The notes: generated from the letters alone by a model not told the origin. DNA of 56,082 nt from an uncultured Eubacteriales bacterium (GCA_902798825.1 CADBYI010000016.1:1-56082); one strand, 5' to 3'; positions 30,862 to 39,106 are shown, counted from the first letter of the stretch. Numbers and translations: made by a program.

Positions 30862-30883
30862 GGGGTTTTGGGGATGATATAAT
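30855..30883 (+). promoter_or_regulatory. Promoter for the CoA-transferase
   Basis: TTGTCA (30855-30860), a 17-base spacer and TATAAT (30878-30883) lie 28 bases before the ATG at 30912. Its -35 box shares bases with the -35 box of the opposite promoter, so the two may compete for RNA polymerase. Confidence 0.8.
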
Positions 30884-30911
30884 CAAGGCAGAAACGGCAG
30901 GAGGATGGCAT

Positions 30912-32246
30912 ATGGACTTTTACAGCGAGTATAGAAGCAAGCTCCGCACCCCGGAAGAGGCTGTCCAATGCGTCAAGAGCGGCGATTGGATCGACTATAC
31001 CTCCCAGCTGGGCTTTCCCATCCTGCTGGATCGGGCTTTGAGCCGCCGAAGGGACGAGCTGTTCGACGTGAAGATCCGGGGCAACCTGATCTTCAACAAG
31101 CTGGAGACCGTGGAAGGGGACCCCAGCCGGGAGCATTTCATCTACAACAGCTGGCACTGCTCGGGCTATGAGCGGAGCCTCTGCGACAGGGGCCTATGCA
31201 ACTTCATCCCCATGGTCTTCCGCAACGTGGTGCCCTATTACACCCATTTTCTCACCGTCAATGTGGCCATGGTCAGCGTCACGCCCATGGACAAGCACGG
31301 CTACTTCAACCTGAGCTGCTCCACCGGCGTCAGCAAGGGCATCATCGACAAGGCGGACATCGTCATCGTGGAGGTGAACGAGCATCTGCCCTGGCTCTGC
31401 GGCGGGTTCGACGAGGTGGTCCACATCTCCCAGGTGGACTATGTGGTGGAGGGGGAGCATGAGCCCCTCTTCGAGTTGCCCATCCCCTCGCCCAACGAGC
31501 TGGACAAAAAGATCGCGGCCAGCATCGTCCCCTATATCCAGGACGGGGCCTGCCTCCAGCTGGGCATCGGCAGCATGCCCAACTCCGTGGGGAACATGAT
31601 CGCCAACAGCGACCTCAAGGACCTGAGCATGCACACCGAGCTCTGCTCCGACGCCTATTACGACCTCTACGTCGCCGGGAAGCTGACCAACGCCCGGAAC
31701 AATGTGCACCGAAACAAGGGCATGTTCGGCATGGCCTTCGGCTCCAAAAAGCTCTATGAATGGATGGATCGGAACCCGGGCTTGTCCGTGTGCCCCCTCG
31801 AGTATGTGAACTCCCCCGAGCTCATCGGCTCCATCGACAACATGGTGGCCATCAACAACTGCATCAGCGTGGACCTTTATGGCCAGGTGTCCTCGGAAAG
31901 CTCCGGCACAAGGCACATCTCCGGTACCGGCGGTCAGCTGGATTTCATGACCGGCGCCGCGAAAAGCAAGGGGGGCAAGGCCTTCATCTGCCTGACCTCC
32001 ACCTTCACCGACAAGCATGGGAACATGCATTCCAGGATCGTGCCCCACTTCGGCGGCGACATCGTCACCACCCCTCGCAGCGAAGCCTATTATGTGGTCA
32101 CGGAATACGGCGTTCGGAATCTGGTGGGCCGGACCACCTGGGAGCGGGCGGCCATGCTGGTGGATTTGGCCCATCCCGCTTACCGGGAGGAGCTCATCGC
32201 CGCCGCCGAGAAGCAGAACATCTGGCGCCAGTCCAACAAGAGATAA
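30912..32246 (+). CDS. Acetyl-CoA hydrolase/transferase family (butyryl-CoA:acetate or 4-hydroxybutyrate CoA-transferase)
   Basis: The 444-residue protein matches family I CoA-transferases of the 4-hydroxybutyrate/butyryl-CoA:acetate group. It has MHTELCSDA, with the likely CoA-thioester-forming Glu243, and the glycine-rich SGTGGQLDF loop followed by KGGKAFICL. The C-terminus VEYG-like VTEYGVRNLVGRTTWERA...IWRQSNK fits butyrate-producer enzymes. It transfers CoA between short-chain acids in the cytoplasm. Whether butyryl- or 4-hydroxybutyryl-CoA is preferred cannot be read from the sequence. The start follows GCAGGAGG. Confidence 0.85.
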   Translation: MDFYSEYRSKLRTPEEAVQCVKSGDWIDYTSQLGFPILLDRALSRRRDELFDVKIRGNLIFNKLETVEGDPSREHFIYNSWHCSGYERSLCDRGLCNFIPMVFRNVVPYYTHFLTVNVAMVSVTPMDKHGYFNLSCSTGVSKGIIDKADIVIVEVNEHLPWLCGGFDEVVHISQVDYVVEGEHEPLFELPIPSPNELDKKIAASIVPYIQDGACLQLGIGSMPNSVGNMIANSDLKDLSMHTELCSDAYYDLYVAGKLTNARNNVHRNKGMFGMAFGSKKLYEWMDRNPGLSVCPLEYVNSPELIGSIDNMVAINNCISVDLYGQVSSESSGTRHISGTGGQLDFMTGAAKSKGGKAFICLTSTFTDKHGNMHSRIVPHFGGDIVTTPRSEAYYVVTEYGVRNLVGRTTWERAAMLVDLAHPAYREELIAAAEKQNIWRQSNKR

Positions 32247-32265
32247 TCGGTTTTTCCAGAAATGT

Positions 32266-32300
32266 AAAGGGCCCTGGAAGGGGGCCCTTTGTTGTTATAG
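32266..32300 (+). terminator. Terminator of the CoA-transferase gene
   Basis: AAAGGGCCC (32266-32274) pairs with GGGCCCTTT (32282-32290), followed by GTTGTT. It lies between convergent genes. Confidence 0.8.
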
Positions 32301-32825
32301 GCTATAGGTCCGCAGGAACCTGCTGGGCTCCGCGCCGCTTTCCAGATAGCGGATCAGGATCTCGGCGCAGGCCCGGCTGTCGCTGTCGGCCCGGTGGTGG
32401 GTGAGGTCGATGCCATAGTAGGCGCACATATCGTTGAGCCGATGGCTGATCCCGGGCAGGAGCCGCCGGCCCATGAGCACCGTGCACAGGCCCTTCACCT
32501 GGGGCTGCCAGGGGACGCCGTAATCCCGCAGACACTTTTTCAGCACGCCCATATCGAAGCTGGCGTTGTGGGCCACCAAAATGCCGGAGGCCATGATGGG
32601 CTCTATCCTGTTCCACAGCTCCGGGAAGGTTGGCGCGCCTTGGACGGCCAGGCTGTCGATGCCCGTGAGCTGGGTGTTGAACCAGTCGAAGGGTTGCTCC
32701 GGGTCCACCAGGGAATAGAAGGAATCCGTGATCCGCCCGTCCTCCACCACGGCTATGCCGATGGCGCTCATGCGGCTGTTGTATCTGTTCGGCGTCTCCA
32801 CGTCGAAGGCGATGTAGCGGTTCAT
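32295..32825 (-). CDS. DEDDh 3'-5' exonuclease (DnaQ/PolC-epsilon type)
   Basis: The 176-residue protein has exonuclease motifs I (FDVET), II (AHNASFDMGVL) and III (HHRADSDSRACAE), with the His-Asp pair of DEDDh enzymes. It is a stand-alone proofreading-type nuclease acting on DNA or RNA 3' ends in the cytoplasm. The Asn in FDVETPN replaces the Thr often seen after the Glu. No partner gene is adjacent. Confidence 0.9.
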   Translation of the reverse strand: MNRYIAFDVETPNRYNSRMSAIGIAVVEDGRITDSFYSLVDPEQPFDWFNTQLTGIDSLAVQGAPTFPELWNRIEPIMASGILVAHNASFDMGVLKKCLRDYGVPWQPQVKGLCTVLMGRRLLPGISHRLNDMCAYYGIDLTHHRADSDSRACAEILIRYLESGAEPSRFLRTYSL

Positions 32826-32873
32826 GGACCATCCCCCCTTTCCTCCGTATACCTTAGCATCGATCGAAAGGTC

Positions 32874-33860
32874 TCAATCCGCGAACCATTCCGGATAGAC
32901 CTCCCGATAGGGATTCTCCCTGTCCGGGTCCGTGGGGTCCCAGCCCAGGGTGTGGCTGGCGTTCATGTAGGGCGCCTCATAGATCAAGGCCGGGGCGGCA
33001 GGGGGCGTGGGCCCTGCGTCGGTGACCACCTGTACCTTGGTGCCCCGCTTGCAGTTCGTATAGATCCAGTAGGCGTCCCCCACCAGCAGCCGCACGCAGC
33101 CGTGGGAGGCCGGGTGGCCCAGCTTTTCATATTCCTCGACCAGCATCTGCTTCTTGCCGTATTTCTGAGTCCGCCGGCCCTCGCCGCCGCCGATGGGCAC
33201 CGTGTGGAACAGATAGTGGCCCCGGAAGCGACAGGCGTACTGAGCATAGACCATGATGCCGTTCATGCGGGTCATGGCCTTGTAATCGTATTTGCTGTAG
33301 ATGTAATGGAGCCCCAGGGGCGTCTGGTGCTTGGCGTCCGAGCAGGAGCAGATCATGATCCGCTCCACCACCCAGTCTCCACCCTCGGCCACGAAGCAGA
33401 CCACGCTCTGGCTGCCCATAAACACCGTGAGCCACCGGTCGCCGTCCTTCTTGGGGGGCGTTTGGGGGGCAAAGGGGCTGACCAGCAGGTCCGCAAGGGG
33501 CAGGGGTTGGACGCCGTAGGCGGGCAGGTCGCTTCCCTCGCAGGGATAGAAGGCCGCCTCCTCCGCGCCGAAGCTGCCGAAGGCGATGTATTGACCGGTG
33601 CGCTTGTCGTAGTACCGGTCCCTGTCCGTAGGCAACAGGGACCTTCTCAAATTCAAAAAGGGAGCCGGCGTGGCGCAAACGAAGGCGGGCTGGGCCGCAG
33701 GGGCGGGCGTGGGTGCCGGGGTCCCCTCTGTTGCCGCGCTCTCGGCGGCTGAACTCGGCACAGGCGTGTGGATCTCCTCCGCCTGGGCAGGCCGACAGAA
33801 CAGCCCCAGGCAGAGCAGGAGCAGCAGGAGGACATATGGGGGTTTGCGAACAAAACTCAT
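32874..33860 (-). CDS. L,D-transpeptidase (YkuD domain), exported
   Basis: The 328-residue protein has a signal peptide (MSFVRKPPYVLLLLLLCLGL...AQAEE), a Pro/Ala/Thr-rich linker to ~residue 60, and a C-terminal YkuD domain with the active-site motif HPASHGCVRLL (Cys near residue 254). L,D-transpeptidases make 3-3 peptidoglycan crosslinks or attach proteins to the wall, and act outside the membrane. The region 60-160 is not recognised. The ribosome site is weak. Confidence 0.88.
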   Translation of the reverse strand: MSFVRKPPYVLLLLLLCLGLFCRPAQAEEIHTPVPSSAAESAATEGTPAPTPAPAAQPAFVCATPAPFLNLRRSLLPTDRDRYYDKRTGQYIAFGSFGAEEAAFYPCEGSDLPAYGVQPLPLADLLVSPFAPQTPPKKDGDRWLTVFMGSQSVVCFVAEGGDWVVERIMICSCSDAKHQTPLGLHYIYSKYDYKAMTRMNGIMVYAQYACRFRGHYLFHTVPIGGGEGRRTQKYGKKQMLVEEYEKLGHPASHGCVRLLVGDAYWIYTNCKRGTKVQVVTDAGPTPPAAPALIYEAPYMNASHTLGWDPTDPDRENPYREVYPEWFAD

Positions 33861-33904
33861 CCCTACAGTGTAAAACAGGTAACGCTTGCTTATGCGGTTA
33901 GTTT

Positions 33905-33944
33905 ACGGTAAAAAACAAAGAAAGGGCGGTTGGCGCCCTTTCTT
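33905..33944 (-). terminator. Terminator of the ferredoxin gene
   Basis: On the minus strand, AAGAAAGGGCG and CGCCCTTTCTT (33918-33928 and 33934-33944) form an 11-bp stem followed by TGTTTTTTACC. Confidence 0.75.
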
Positions 33945-34010
33945 CCTACACAAATATTTGTCCATAAAGAACGCCGCAAACGGTCTGGCGCCTTCCTTGA
34001 CAGCCTGTAG

Positions 34011-34181
34011 TTACTCTGCCTTGGGGGCTCCCACGGGGCAGACATTGGCGCAGTTGCCGCACTCGATGCAGGCGTCGGCGTCGATGACGAAGATGCCGTC
34101 ACCCTCGGTGATGGCTTCCACGGGGCACTCACTGGCGCAGGTGCCGCAAGCGATGCACTCATCGGTGATCTTGTATGCCAT
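34011..34181 (-). CDS. 2[4Fe-4S] ferredoxin
   Basis: The 56-residue protein starts MAYKITDECIACGTC, preceded by AAGGAGG. It has two cluster motifs, CIACGTCASECP and CIECGNCANVCP, each CxxCxxCxxxCP. This is the small clostridial-type low-potential ferredoxin of the cytoplasm. It is a candidate electron donor for Rnf and for other ferredoxin-linked enzymes of the cell. It is too short for common ORF cut-offs and is flanked by its own promoter and terminator. Confidence 0.95.
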   Translation of the reverse strand: MAYKITDECIACGTCASECPVEAITEGDGIFVIDADACIECGNCANVCPVGAPKAE

Positions 34182-34210
34182 ACTGATTACCTCCTTACAG
34201 ATTTCAACTC

Positions 34211-34238
34211 ATTATATCATACGCCACCCAAAATGCAA
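34211..34238 (-). promoter_or_regulatory. Promoter for the ferredoxin gene
   Basis: On the minus strand, TTGCAT (34233-34238), a 16-base spacer and TATAAT (34211-34216) lie 30 bases before the start at 34181. Confidence 0.65.
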
Positions 34239-34362
34239 CGGAAAGTTTTATGATGATCTGTGAATTCGTCGAAAGAGCAGGAAGATGGTCTACCTTTGGG
34301 GCGCCCCTTTTTTTCGACAGGGCGCCGGTGGTAGCATGGGCAAAAAAGGAGGGATAGGGAGC

Positions 34363-35193
34363 ATGAGCCTGCATGCGGTGCCCCTGGGGCGGACCGCGGC
34401 GCCCCCCAAACGGGATATGGGGCGGAGCCTGTTTCTGCTGCCCATCGGCAGCATCCAGCCCAACCCGGACCAGCCCCGGCGGACCTTCAGCCGGGAGGAG
34501 CTCCAGGAGCTGACCCTCAGCATCGCTCAGGTGGGACTTATCCAGCCCTTGACCGTGCGGCCGGCGGGGGACGGGTACGAGCTCATCTCCGGGGAGCGGC
34601 GGCTGCGGGCCTGCGAACTGCTGGGCCTGAAGGAGGTGCCCTGCATCGTGGAACAGGTGAGCCCGGAGCGAAGCGCCCTCATGGCCATGGTGGAAAACGT
34701 GCAGCGGGCGGATCTGTCCTTCTGGGAGGAGGCGGAGGGATATCGGCGGCTGCTGACGGTCTACGGCCTTTCCCGGGAGGAGCTGTGCCGGCGGATCGGC
34801 AAAAGCCCGGCTTTTTTGTCCAACAAGCTCCGGCTGCTGAAGCTCTCCCCGGCGGTGCGGGAAGCGGCGGAGCAGGGGGCTTTGAGCGAACGCCACGCCC
34901 GGTGCCTGCTGGCGTTGGAGGGCGAGGAGGAGCAGCTGCAGCTGGTCCAGCGCATCGAACGGGAGGGCTGGAGCGTGCGGCAGGCGGAGGCCTACGTGGA
35001 GCGGACCGTGCCGAAGCACAGGCCCCTGCGGGTACTGCGGCTCACCCGGGACTGTCGGCTGTTCCTAAACGGGCTCACCACCCTCCTCGATCAGCTTCGC
35101 CAGGCGGGCATGGAGGCCGACATGGAGACGACGCGCCGGGAGGACGGCCTGGACGTGACCATCCGGGTGCGGACGAAGGGACCGGCCGATTAG
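34363..35193 (+). CDS. ParB/Noc family DNA-binding protein
   Basis: The 276-residue protein has the ParB N-terminal domain (IQPNPDQPRRTF, GLIQPLTVRP, ISGERRLRACELLGL, ENVQRADLSFWEEAEGY) and the central HTH (LCRRIGKSPAFLSNKLRLLKL). ParB/Noc proteins bind parS or NBS sites and act as CTP-dependent clamps. No parA is next to it, so a Noc-like (nucleoid occlusion) or orphan ParB is possible. The start follows AGGAGGG. Its stop overlaps the stop of the convergent MerR gene. Confidence 0.85.
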   Translation: MSLHAVPLGRTAAPPKRDMGRSLFLLPIGSIQPNPDQPRRTFSREELQELTLSIAQVGLIQPLTVRPAGDGYELISGERRLRACELLGLKEVPCIVEQVSPERSALMAMVENVQRADLSFWEEAEGYRRLLTVYGLSREELCRRIGKSPAFLSNKLRLLKLSPAVREAAEQGALSERHARCLLALEGEEEQLQLVQRIEREGWSVRQAEAYVERTVPKHRPLRVLRLTRDCRLFLNGLTTLLDQLRQAGMEADMETTRREDGLDVTIRVRTKGPAD

Positions 35194-35978
35194 AACCTCT
35201 TTTTCAGCAGCCAGAAGTGGTTCATTCCGTCCTTGGTGTCCGTGGTGTCGCAGCCCAAGGTCCGCTTTTTGCCGTCGTTTTCGTCCAGAAGCAGGTTCAG
35301 CACCGTGGTGGCAAAGGCGGTCTGGTTCATCTTGTCCGGGGTCAGGGCGAACACCAGCCGATACTCCGCCCCGTCCTCCAGCCGGGCAAACTCGGAAAAG
35401 AAATCCTTCACGTGCTGCCAGCCGTGCTTCTCGTAGACGGTCTTATAGGCGGGGTCCTGCAGCACCGGGGGCAGGGGCTCCCGGCTCTGGGTCTCCTCCC
35501 GGAAGGAGAAGTCCCGGAAGCAATTGCTGTCCATGGCGGCAGAGAGGGCCTGGTCCACCCGGGCGCAGATGCTGTCGTACCGGGCCCGGTCGATGCCGAA
35601 TTCGGCGGTGGGGTCAAAGGCGGCCATGTCCCTGCGGATGGTCTCAATGGTCTTTTTCATGGTTGTCATTTCGGTGCGATAGGACCGCTGTATGTTTTTC
35701 ATGGTCTCGAGCCTTGCCTGCTGTTCGCTGATCTTCGCTTCGAAGGCCCGGTAGACGGCTTCGTCGTCGGCATCCAGCAGCTGCCGGATCTCCTCGATGG
35801 AGAAGCCCCCCAGCTGCAGGTTTTTGATCTTCACGAAGGTCAGAGCCTGTTCCTCGTCGTAGTACCGGTAGCCGGTGAACCGATCCACCCGGCTGGGCTT
35901 CAACAGCTCCACCCTGTCATAGTACCGAAGCGTCTGGGGATTGCAGCCGCATAGCCTGGCAAAGGCTTGAATGGTCAT
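35190..35978 (-). CDS. MerR family transcriptional regulator with C-terminal ligand domain
   Basis: The 262-residue protein has a MerR winged helix (QAFARLCGCNPQTLRYYDRVELLKPSRVDRFTGYRYY), a long dimerisation coiled coil (~75-120) and a ~140-residue effector domain. It resembles BmrR/TipA-type regulators of drug or stress responses. The promoter upstream has the 19-base spacer MerR proteins act on (36003-36033), so autoregulation is likely. No target efflux gene is adjacent. Confidence 0.88.
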   Translation of the reverse strand: MTIQAFARLCGCNPQTLRYYDRVELLKPSRVDRFTGYRYYDEEQALTFVKIKNLQLGGFSIEEIRQLLDADDEAVYRAFEAKISEQQARLETMKNIQRSYRTEMTTMKKTIETIRRDMAAFDPTAEFGIDRARYDSICARVDQALSAAMDSNCFRDFSFREETQSREPLPPVLQDPAYKTVYEKHGWQHVKDFFSEFARLEDGAEYRLVFALTPDKMNQTAFATTVLNLLLDENDGKKRTLGCDTTDTKDGMNHFWLLKKRF

Positions 35979-36002
35979 ATCGCTTGCCTCCTTTCTGGCC
36001 CC

Positions 36003-36033
36003 ATTACACCATTAGAGTGCACTGCAAGGTCAA
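36003..36033 (-). promoter_or_regulatory. MerR-type overspaced promoter with operator
   Basis: On the minus strand, TTGACC (36028-36033) and TGTAAT (36003-36008) are separated by 19 bases, the hallmark of MerR-activated promoters. The spacer holds a dyad centred on AGTGCACT. Confidence 0.8.
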
Positions 36034-36194
36034 TACCCTTTTTTCAAAAAAACGTATCCTCCGCATGGATGGGGTGTGCTCCTGCTCAGAAAACGCCATG
36101 GGCTTTGCATATCTATATCATTTTATCACAGCAGAATCAAGAGAAAAAGCCTGTATCCATCCATATGGATAAGCGGGAAATGCAAAAGGGACTA

Positions 36195-36223
36195 TTGCTT
36201 TTTCTCTGCGGGTTAGGTACACT
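36195..36223 (+). promoter_or_regulatory. Promoter for the flavodoxin operon
   Basis: TTGCTT (36195-36200), a 17-base spacer and TACACT (36218-36223) lie 30 bases before the ATG at 36254. The 275-base gap before it otherwise holds only the divergent MerR promoter. Confidence 0.5.
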
Positions 36224-36253
36224 TTATATATAATCAGCAGGAGGAAAGAGACG

Positions 36254-36706
36254 ATGAAGGCTTTGGTGGCGTATTTCAGCGCCAAGGGGACCACGGCGGC
36301 CCTGGCGAAGACATTGGCGGAGAAGACGGGGGCAGATCTGTTCGAGATACGGCCCGTGACGCCCTATACGACCGCGGACATCCAGTGGACCAATCCTCTG
36401 GCTCGCTGCAACCGGGAGAAGATCGGCCGGAAGGACGTGCCCGTGGCGGACGCTGTGGCGGACTGGGCGGCCTACGACACGGTGTATCTGGGTTTCCCCA
36501 TCTGGTATTACGGGGCACCCAACGTGGTCCAGACCTTCTGCAAGGCCTATGACTGGCAGGGGAAGCGGGTGATCCTCTTCGCCACCTCCGGCGGCAGCGA
36601 CATGGGCCGCACGGCGGAAAAGCTTCAGCCCTTTGTGAAAAACGGACAGATAATCAAAGCCCAGGTCCTCCGGGGGACTTCGGGGCTGGAGGGATTGATC
36701 CTGTAA
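36254..36706 (+). CDS. Flavodoxin
   Basis: The 150-residue protein has the FMN phosphate loop MKALVAYFSAKGTTAALAK and the isoalloxazine-side stretches LGFPIWYYGAPN and FATSGGSDMGRT typical of the flavodoxin_4 group. It carries single electrons in the cytoplasm. It is preceded by AGGAGGAAAG and followed 5 bases later by a membrane phosphoesterase gene, likely in one transcript. The partner enzyme is unknown. Confidence 0.9.
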   Translation: MKALVAYFSAKGTTAALAKTLAEKTGADLFEIRPVTPYTTADIQWTNPLARCNREKIGRKDVPVADAVADWAAYDTVYLGFPIWYYGAPNVVQTFCKAYDWQGKRVILFATSGGSDMGRTAEKLQPFVKNGQIIKAQVLRGTSGLEGLIL

Positions 36707-36711
36707 CGTCC

Positions 36712-37833
36712 ATGATGGTTTGGTTCCTGCTCATCGGGACCCTGCTGGCGCTGTTCGCCGCGGGGCTCCTCTACATCTCCTTTCGGGCCGCCCACTTTCC
36801 GGTGGTGCAGAAGCTGGCTCGCGGCAAACGGGGCCCGGCCCGGCTGATCTGCCTCGTCTTCTTCGCCGCGGTGACGGCCTTGCTGTGGATCGCCTGGAAC
36901 ATGATGAATGCGGTGGTCTGCCTGATCCATCTGGTCCTCTTCTGGCTGATCTGCGATCTGGTCGCCTGGCTCCTGGCGAAACTCCGTAAAGGCGTCGCGC
37001 GGCCCGGACGGGCGGGGGCGGTGGCCCTGGTTTTGTGCGTGCTGTGGCTCGCCGGCGGCTGGGTGGCCGATCATCACGTCTGGGTCAAAGAGTATGCCTT
37101 TTCCTCGGAGAAGGTGGATCGAAGCATCCGCCTGGTGCAGATCACCGACGCCCATGTGGGCGCCACCTTCGACGGGGAGGGCTTTGGGCGGCATATGCAG
37201 ACCGTCAACGAGCTTCACCCCGATTTGGTGCTGATCACGGGGGATTTCGTGGATGACGACACCTCCCGGGCGGATATGCTCAGGGCCTGCGACGCCCTGG
37301 GGCAGCTGCAGGCGCCGGGAGGAGTGTTCTTCGTCTATGGCAACCACGACAAGGGCTACTACAGCGAAAGCCGCCGGGGCTGGACCCAGGCGGAGCTGCG
37401 GGACGCTCTGGGGCAAAACGGGGTCGTCATCCTGGAGGACCAGGCGGTGAACGTGGGCGATAGCCTCTGCGTCGCGGGCCGAAAGGATCGATCCGAGGAG
37501 CAGCGGGGCGCCGATCGTCTGACAGCGGCGGAGCTGATGTCCGCCGTGGACCGGGACCGATATATCGTTCTGCTGGATCACCAGCCCCACGACTTTGACG
37601 CCGAGGCGGCGGCGGAAGCGGATCTGGTGCTGTGCGGCCACACCCACGGGGGGCAGTTCATCCCCATCAACCATGTGGGGGAGTGGATAGGCGAAAACGA
37701 TCTGTTCTACGGCCATCAGCGGCGAGGGGATACGGAATTCATCGTCTCCTCCGGCATCAGCAACTGGACCTTCCGGTTCAAGACCGGCTGCTGGTCGGAG
37801 ATCGTCTGCATCACTCTGGAGCCCGCGACCTGA
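36712..37833 (+). CDS. Membrane-anchored metallophosphoesterase (YkuE/YaeI-like)
   Basis: The 373-residue protein has four N-terminal membrane helices (residues ~3-115) and a C-terminal calcineurin-like domain with ITDAHVG, TGDFVDDD, YGNHDKG, LDHQP and CGHTHGGQ. Relatives include YaeI/YkuE and LpxH-like enzymes, whose substrates are often lipid or nucleotide phosphodiesters. The ribosome site (GGAGGG) is 18 bases away, so it may be coupled to the flavodoxin gene. A terminator follows. Confidence 0.88.
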   Translation: MMVWFLLIGTLLALFAAGLLYISFRAAHFPVVQKLARGKRGPARLICLVFFAAVTALLWIAWNMMNAVVCLIHLVLFWLICDLVAWLLAKLRKGVARPGRAGAVALVLCVLWLAGGWVADHHVWVKEYAFSSEKVDRSIRLVQITDAHVGATFDGEGFGRHMQTVNELHPDLVLITGDFVDDDTSRADMLRACDALGQLQAPGGVFFVYGNHDKGYYSESRRGWTQAELRDALGQNGVVILEDQAVNVGDSLCVAGRKDRSEEQRGADRLTAAELMSAVDRDRYIVLLDHQPHDFDAEAAAEADLVLCGHTHGGQFIPINHVGEWIGENDLFYGHQRRGDTEFIVSSGISNWTFRFKTGCWSEIVCITLEPAT

Positions 37834-37856
37834 TCGGGTTTTTTCGATACAACTTC

Positions 37857-37908
37857 ACCGTCTCCCGGCGGCAAACGACAAACCAGCCACCGGGAGACGG
37901 TATTTTTT
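37857..37908 (+). terminator. Terminator after the membrane phosphoesterase
   Basis: ACCGTCTCCCGG (37857-37868) pairs with CCGGGAGACGGT (37890-37901), followed by ATTTTTT. Confidence 0.85.
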
Positions 37909-37909
37909 C

Positions 37910-37938
37910 TTTTCATGCGGGGGCCCATATGGTATACT
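37910..37938 (+). promoter_or_regulatory. Weak promoter for the YdcF-like gene
   Basis: TATACT (37933-37938) has a poor -35 match, TTTTCA (37910-37915), at 17 bases. It lies 26 bases before the ATG at 37965. Confidence 0.4.
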
Positions 37939-37964
37939 GAAAAAAAACGAAAGGGGTGTACCGG

Positions 37965-39098
37965 ATGAAGCGGCTGATCTGTTGGCTGGCCCTGGGGGCC
38001 ATGGCGCTGTCCTTTTGCTGCTGCGGCCCTGCCGCCCCGGTGACGGCAGAACAGCCCCTCGTCATCGCTGCCCCAAAGGATACCGTGGAGAGCAGCGAAG
38101 AAACGCAACCGGATCCAGCCGCTGAAACGGCTGCACCGCAGGCCACGCCCACCGCCTCGCCTGCCCCGACCGTCACACCTACCCCGACCCCGACTCCCAC
38201 ACCTACGAGCACGCCAACCCCCACGCCTACCCCAACGCCAACGCCCACGGCTTCCCCGGAGCCGACCCCCACGCCCGTTCCCCGTCCCAACTGGGAGATC
38301 GTGGAGGAGATGGCCGTCAACTACGCCCAGTACGGAGCCAGGGCGGAGGAAAGGATATCGGCCCTGCTGGCGGAGATGGGCATAGCCGATCCGGGGGAAG
38401 CCCAAAAGTGGACGGACATCATGGGCCGGTGGCGGACCTTGGAGGCGGGGGTGACGATCAACCTGGGGGAGCTGCCCGAGGGCCTTCCGGACACCGATGA
38501 GCTGTGCATCGTGGCCCTGGGGTATCAGCTCAACGACAACGGCTCCATGAAGAAGCAGCTGCAGGATCGGCTGAAGGTGGTCAAAAAGAGCGCCAAAAAG
38601 TACCCCAACGCCTGGGTCCTCTGCACCGGCGGCCACACCGCGTCCAGGAGCCGGAACACGTCGGAGGCGGGGAAGATGTCCACCTGGCTTCGAAAGAACG
38701 GGGTCAGCAAGAAGCGGATCATCACGGAGAAGAAGTCCCGCACCACGGTCCAAAACGCCCAGTTCAGCCTGGATATCCTGCTCAAGGACCATCCCGAGAT
38801 CAAATATCTTGCCATCGTCTCCGGGGATTACCACATCAAATCGGCGGTGCTGTTCTTCGAGGCGGAGGCCATTTTGCTGGCGGAGCCGGGGGAGGAGCCC
38901 CGCTTCACCGTGATCTCCAATGCCGCCTGCAAAACCTCCAAGGCGGAGCAGTCCCATCTGTATCGGGCCGGGGGCCTGGTGGAGCTGGCGGGAAACGAAA
39001 AGGTGGCCTCCCGGCTCTATAACGACCGATACGACCTGGACAAGTGGCCGCCCCTTCCCGGCGAAGCACCGGCGGATGGACAAACGGCGGCCCCATAG
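37965..39098 (+). CDS. YdcF/DUF218-like lipoprotein with Thr-Pro linker
   Basis: The 377-residue protein has a lipoprotein-type signal with a CCC stretch (Cys18-20), an acidic stretch, and a long Thr-Pro repeat linker (about residues 62-108). The C-terminal domain resembles the DUF218/YdcF fold (LCIVALGYQLNDNGSM, LCTGGHTASRSRNTSEAGKM, TVQNAQFS, SGDYHI). DUF218 proteins act on the cell envelope and some bind S-adenosylmethionine. Here the domain would sit outside the membrane on a wall-spanning stalk. The precise function is unknown. Confidence 0.8.
   Translation: MKRLICWLALGAMALSFCCCGPAAPVTAEQPLVIAAPKDTVESSEETQPDPAAETAAPQATPTASPAPTVTPTPTPTPTPTSTPTPTPTPTPTPTASPEPTPTPVPRPNWEIVEEMAVNYAQYGARAEERISALLAEMGIADPGEAQKWTDIMGRWRTLEAGVTINLGELPEGLPDTDELCIVALGYQLNDNGSMKKQLQDRLKVVKKSAKKYPNAWVLCTGGHTASRSRNTSEAGKMSTWLRKNGVSKKRIITEKKSRTTVQNAQFSLDILLKDHPEIKYLAIVSGDYHIKSAVLFFEAEAILLAEPGEEPRFTVISNAACKTSKAEQSHLYRAGGLVELAGNEKVASRLYNDRYDLDKWPPLPGEAPADGQTAAP
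38150..38280 (+). repeat. Thr-Pro coding repeat
   Basis: Degenerate ACNCCN repeats encode the TPTPTP linker of the YdcF-like lipoprotein. The codons vary, so this is protein-level repetition with no perfect DNA tandem. Confidence 0.85.
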
Positions 39099-39106
39099 TA
39101 TATACT
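39077..39106 (+). promoter_or_regulatory. Promoter for pssA-psd
   Basis: TGGACA (39077-39082), an 18-base spacer and TATACT (39101-39106) lie 32 bases before the pssA start and overlap the 3' end of the upstream gene. Confidence 0.5.

Noticed and set aside
34363..35193. Treating the ParB-like gene as evidence of a replication origin or plasmid
   Set aside because: No parA, dnaA, rep gene or cluster of parS-like sites is visible nearby, so an orphan ParB/Noc is the safer call.
38150..38280. Repetitive tract considered as a CRISPR-like or tandem repeat array
   Set aside because: It is a coding Thr-Pro linker with varying codons, no spacers and no cas genes.
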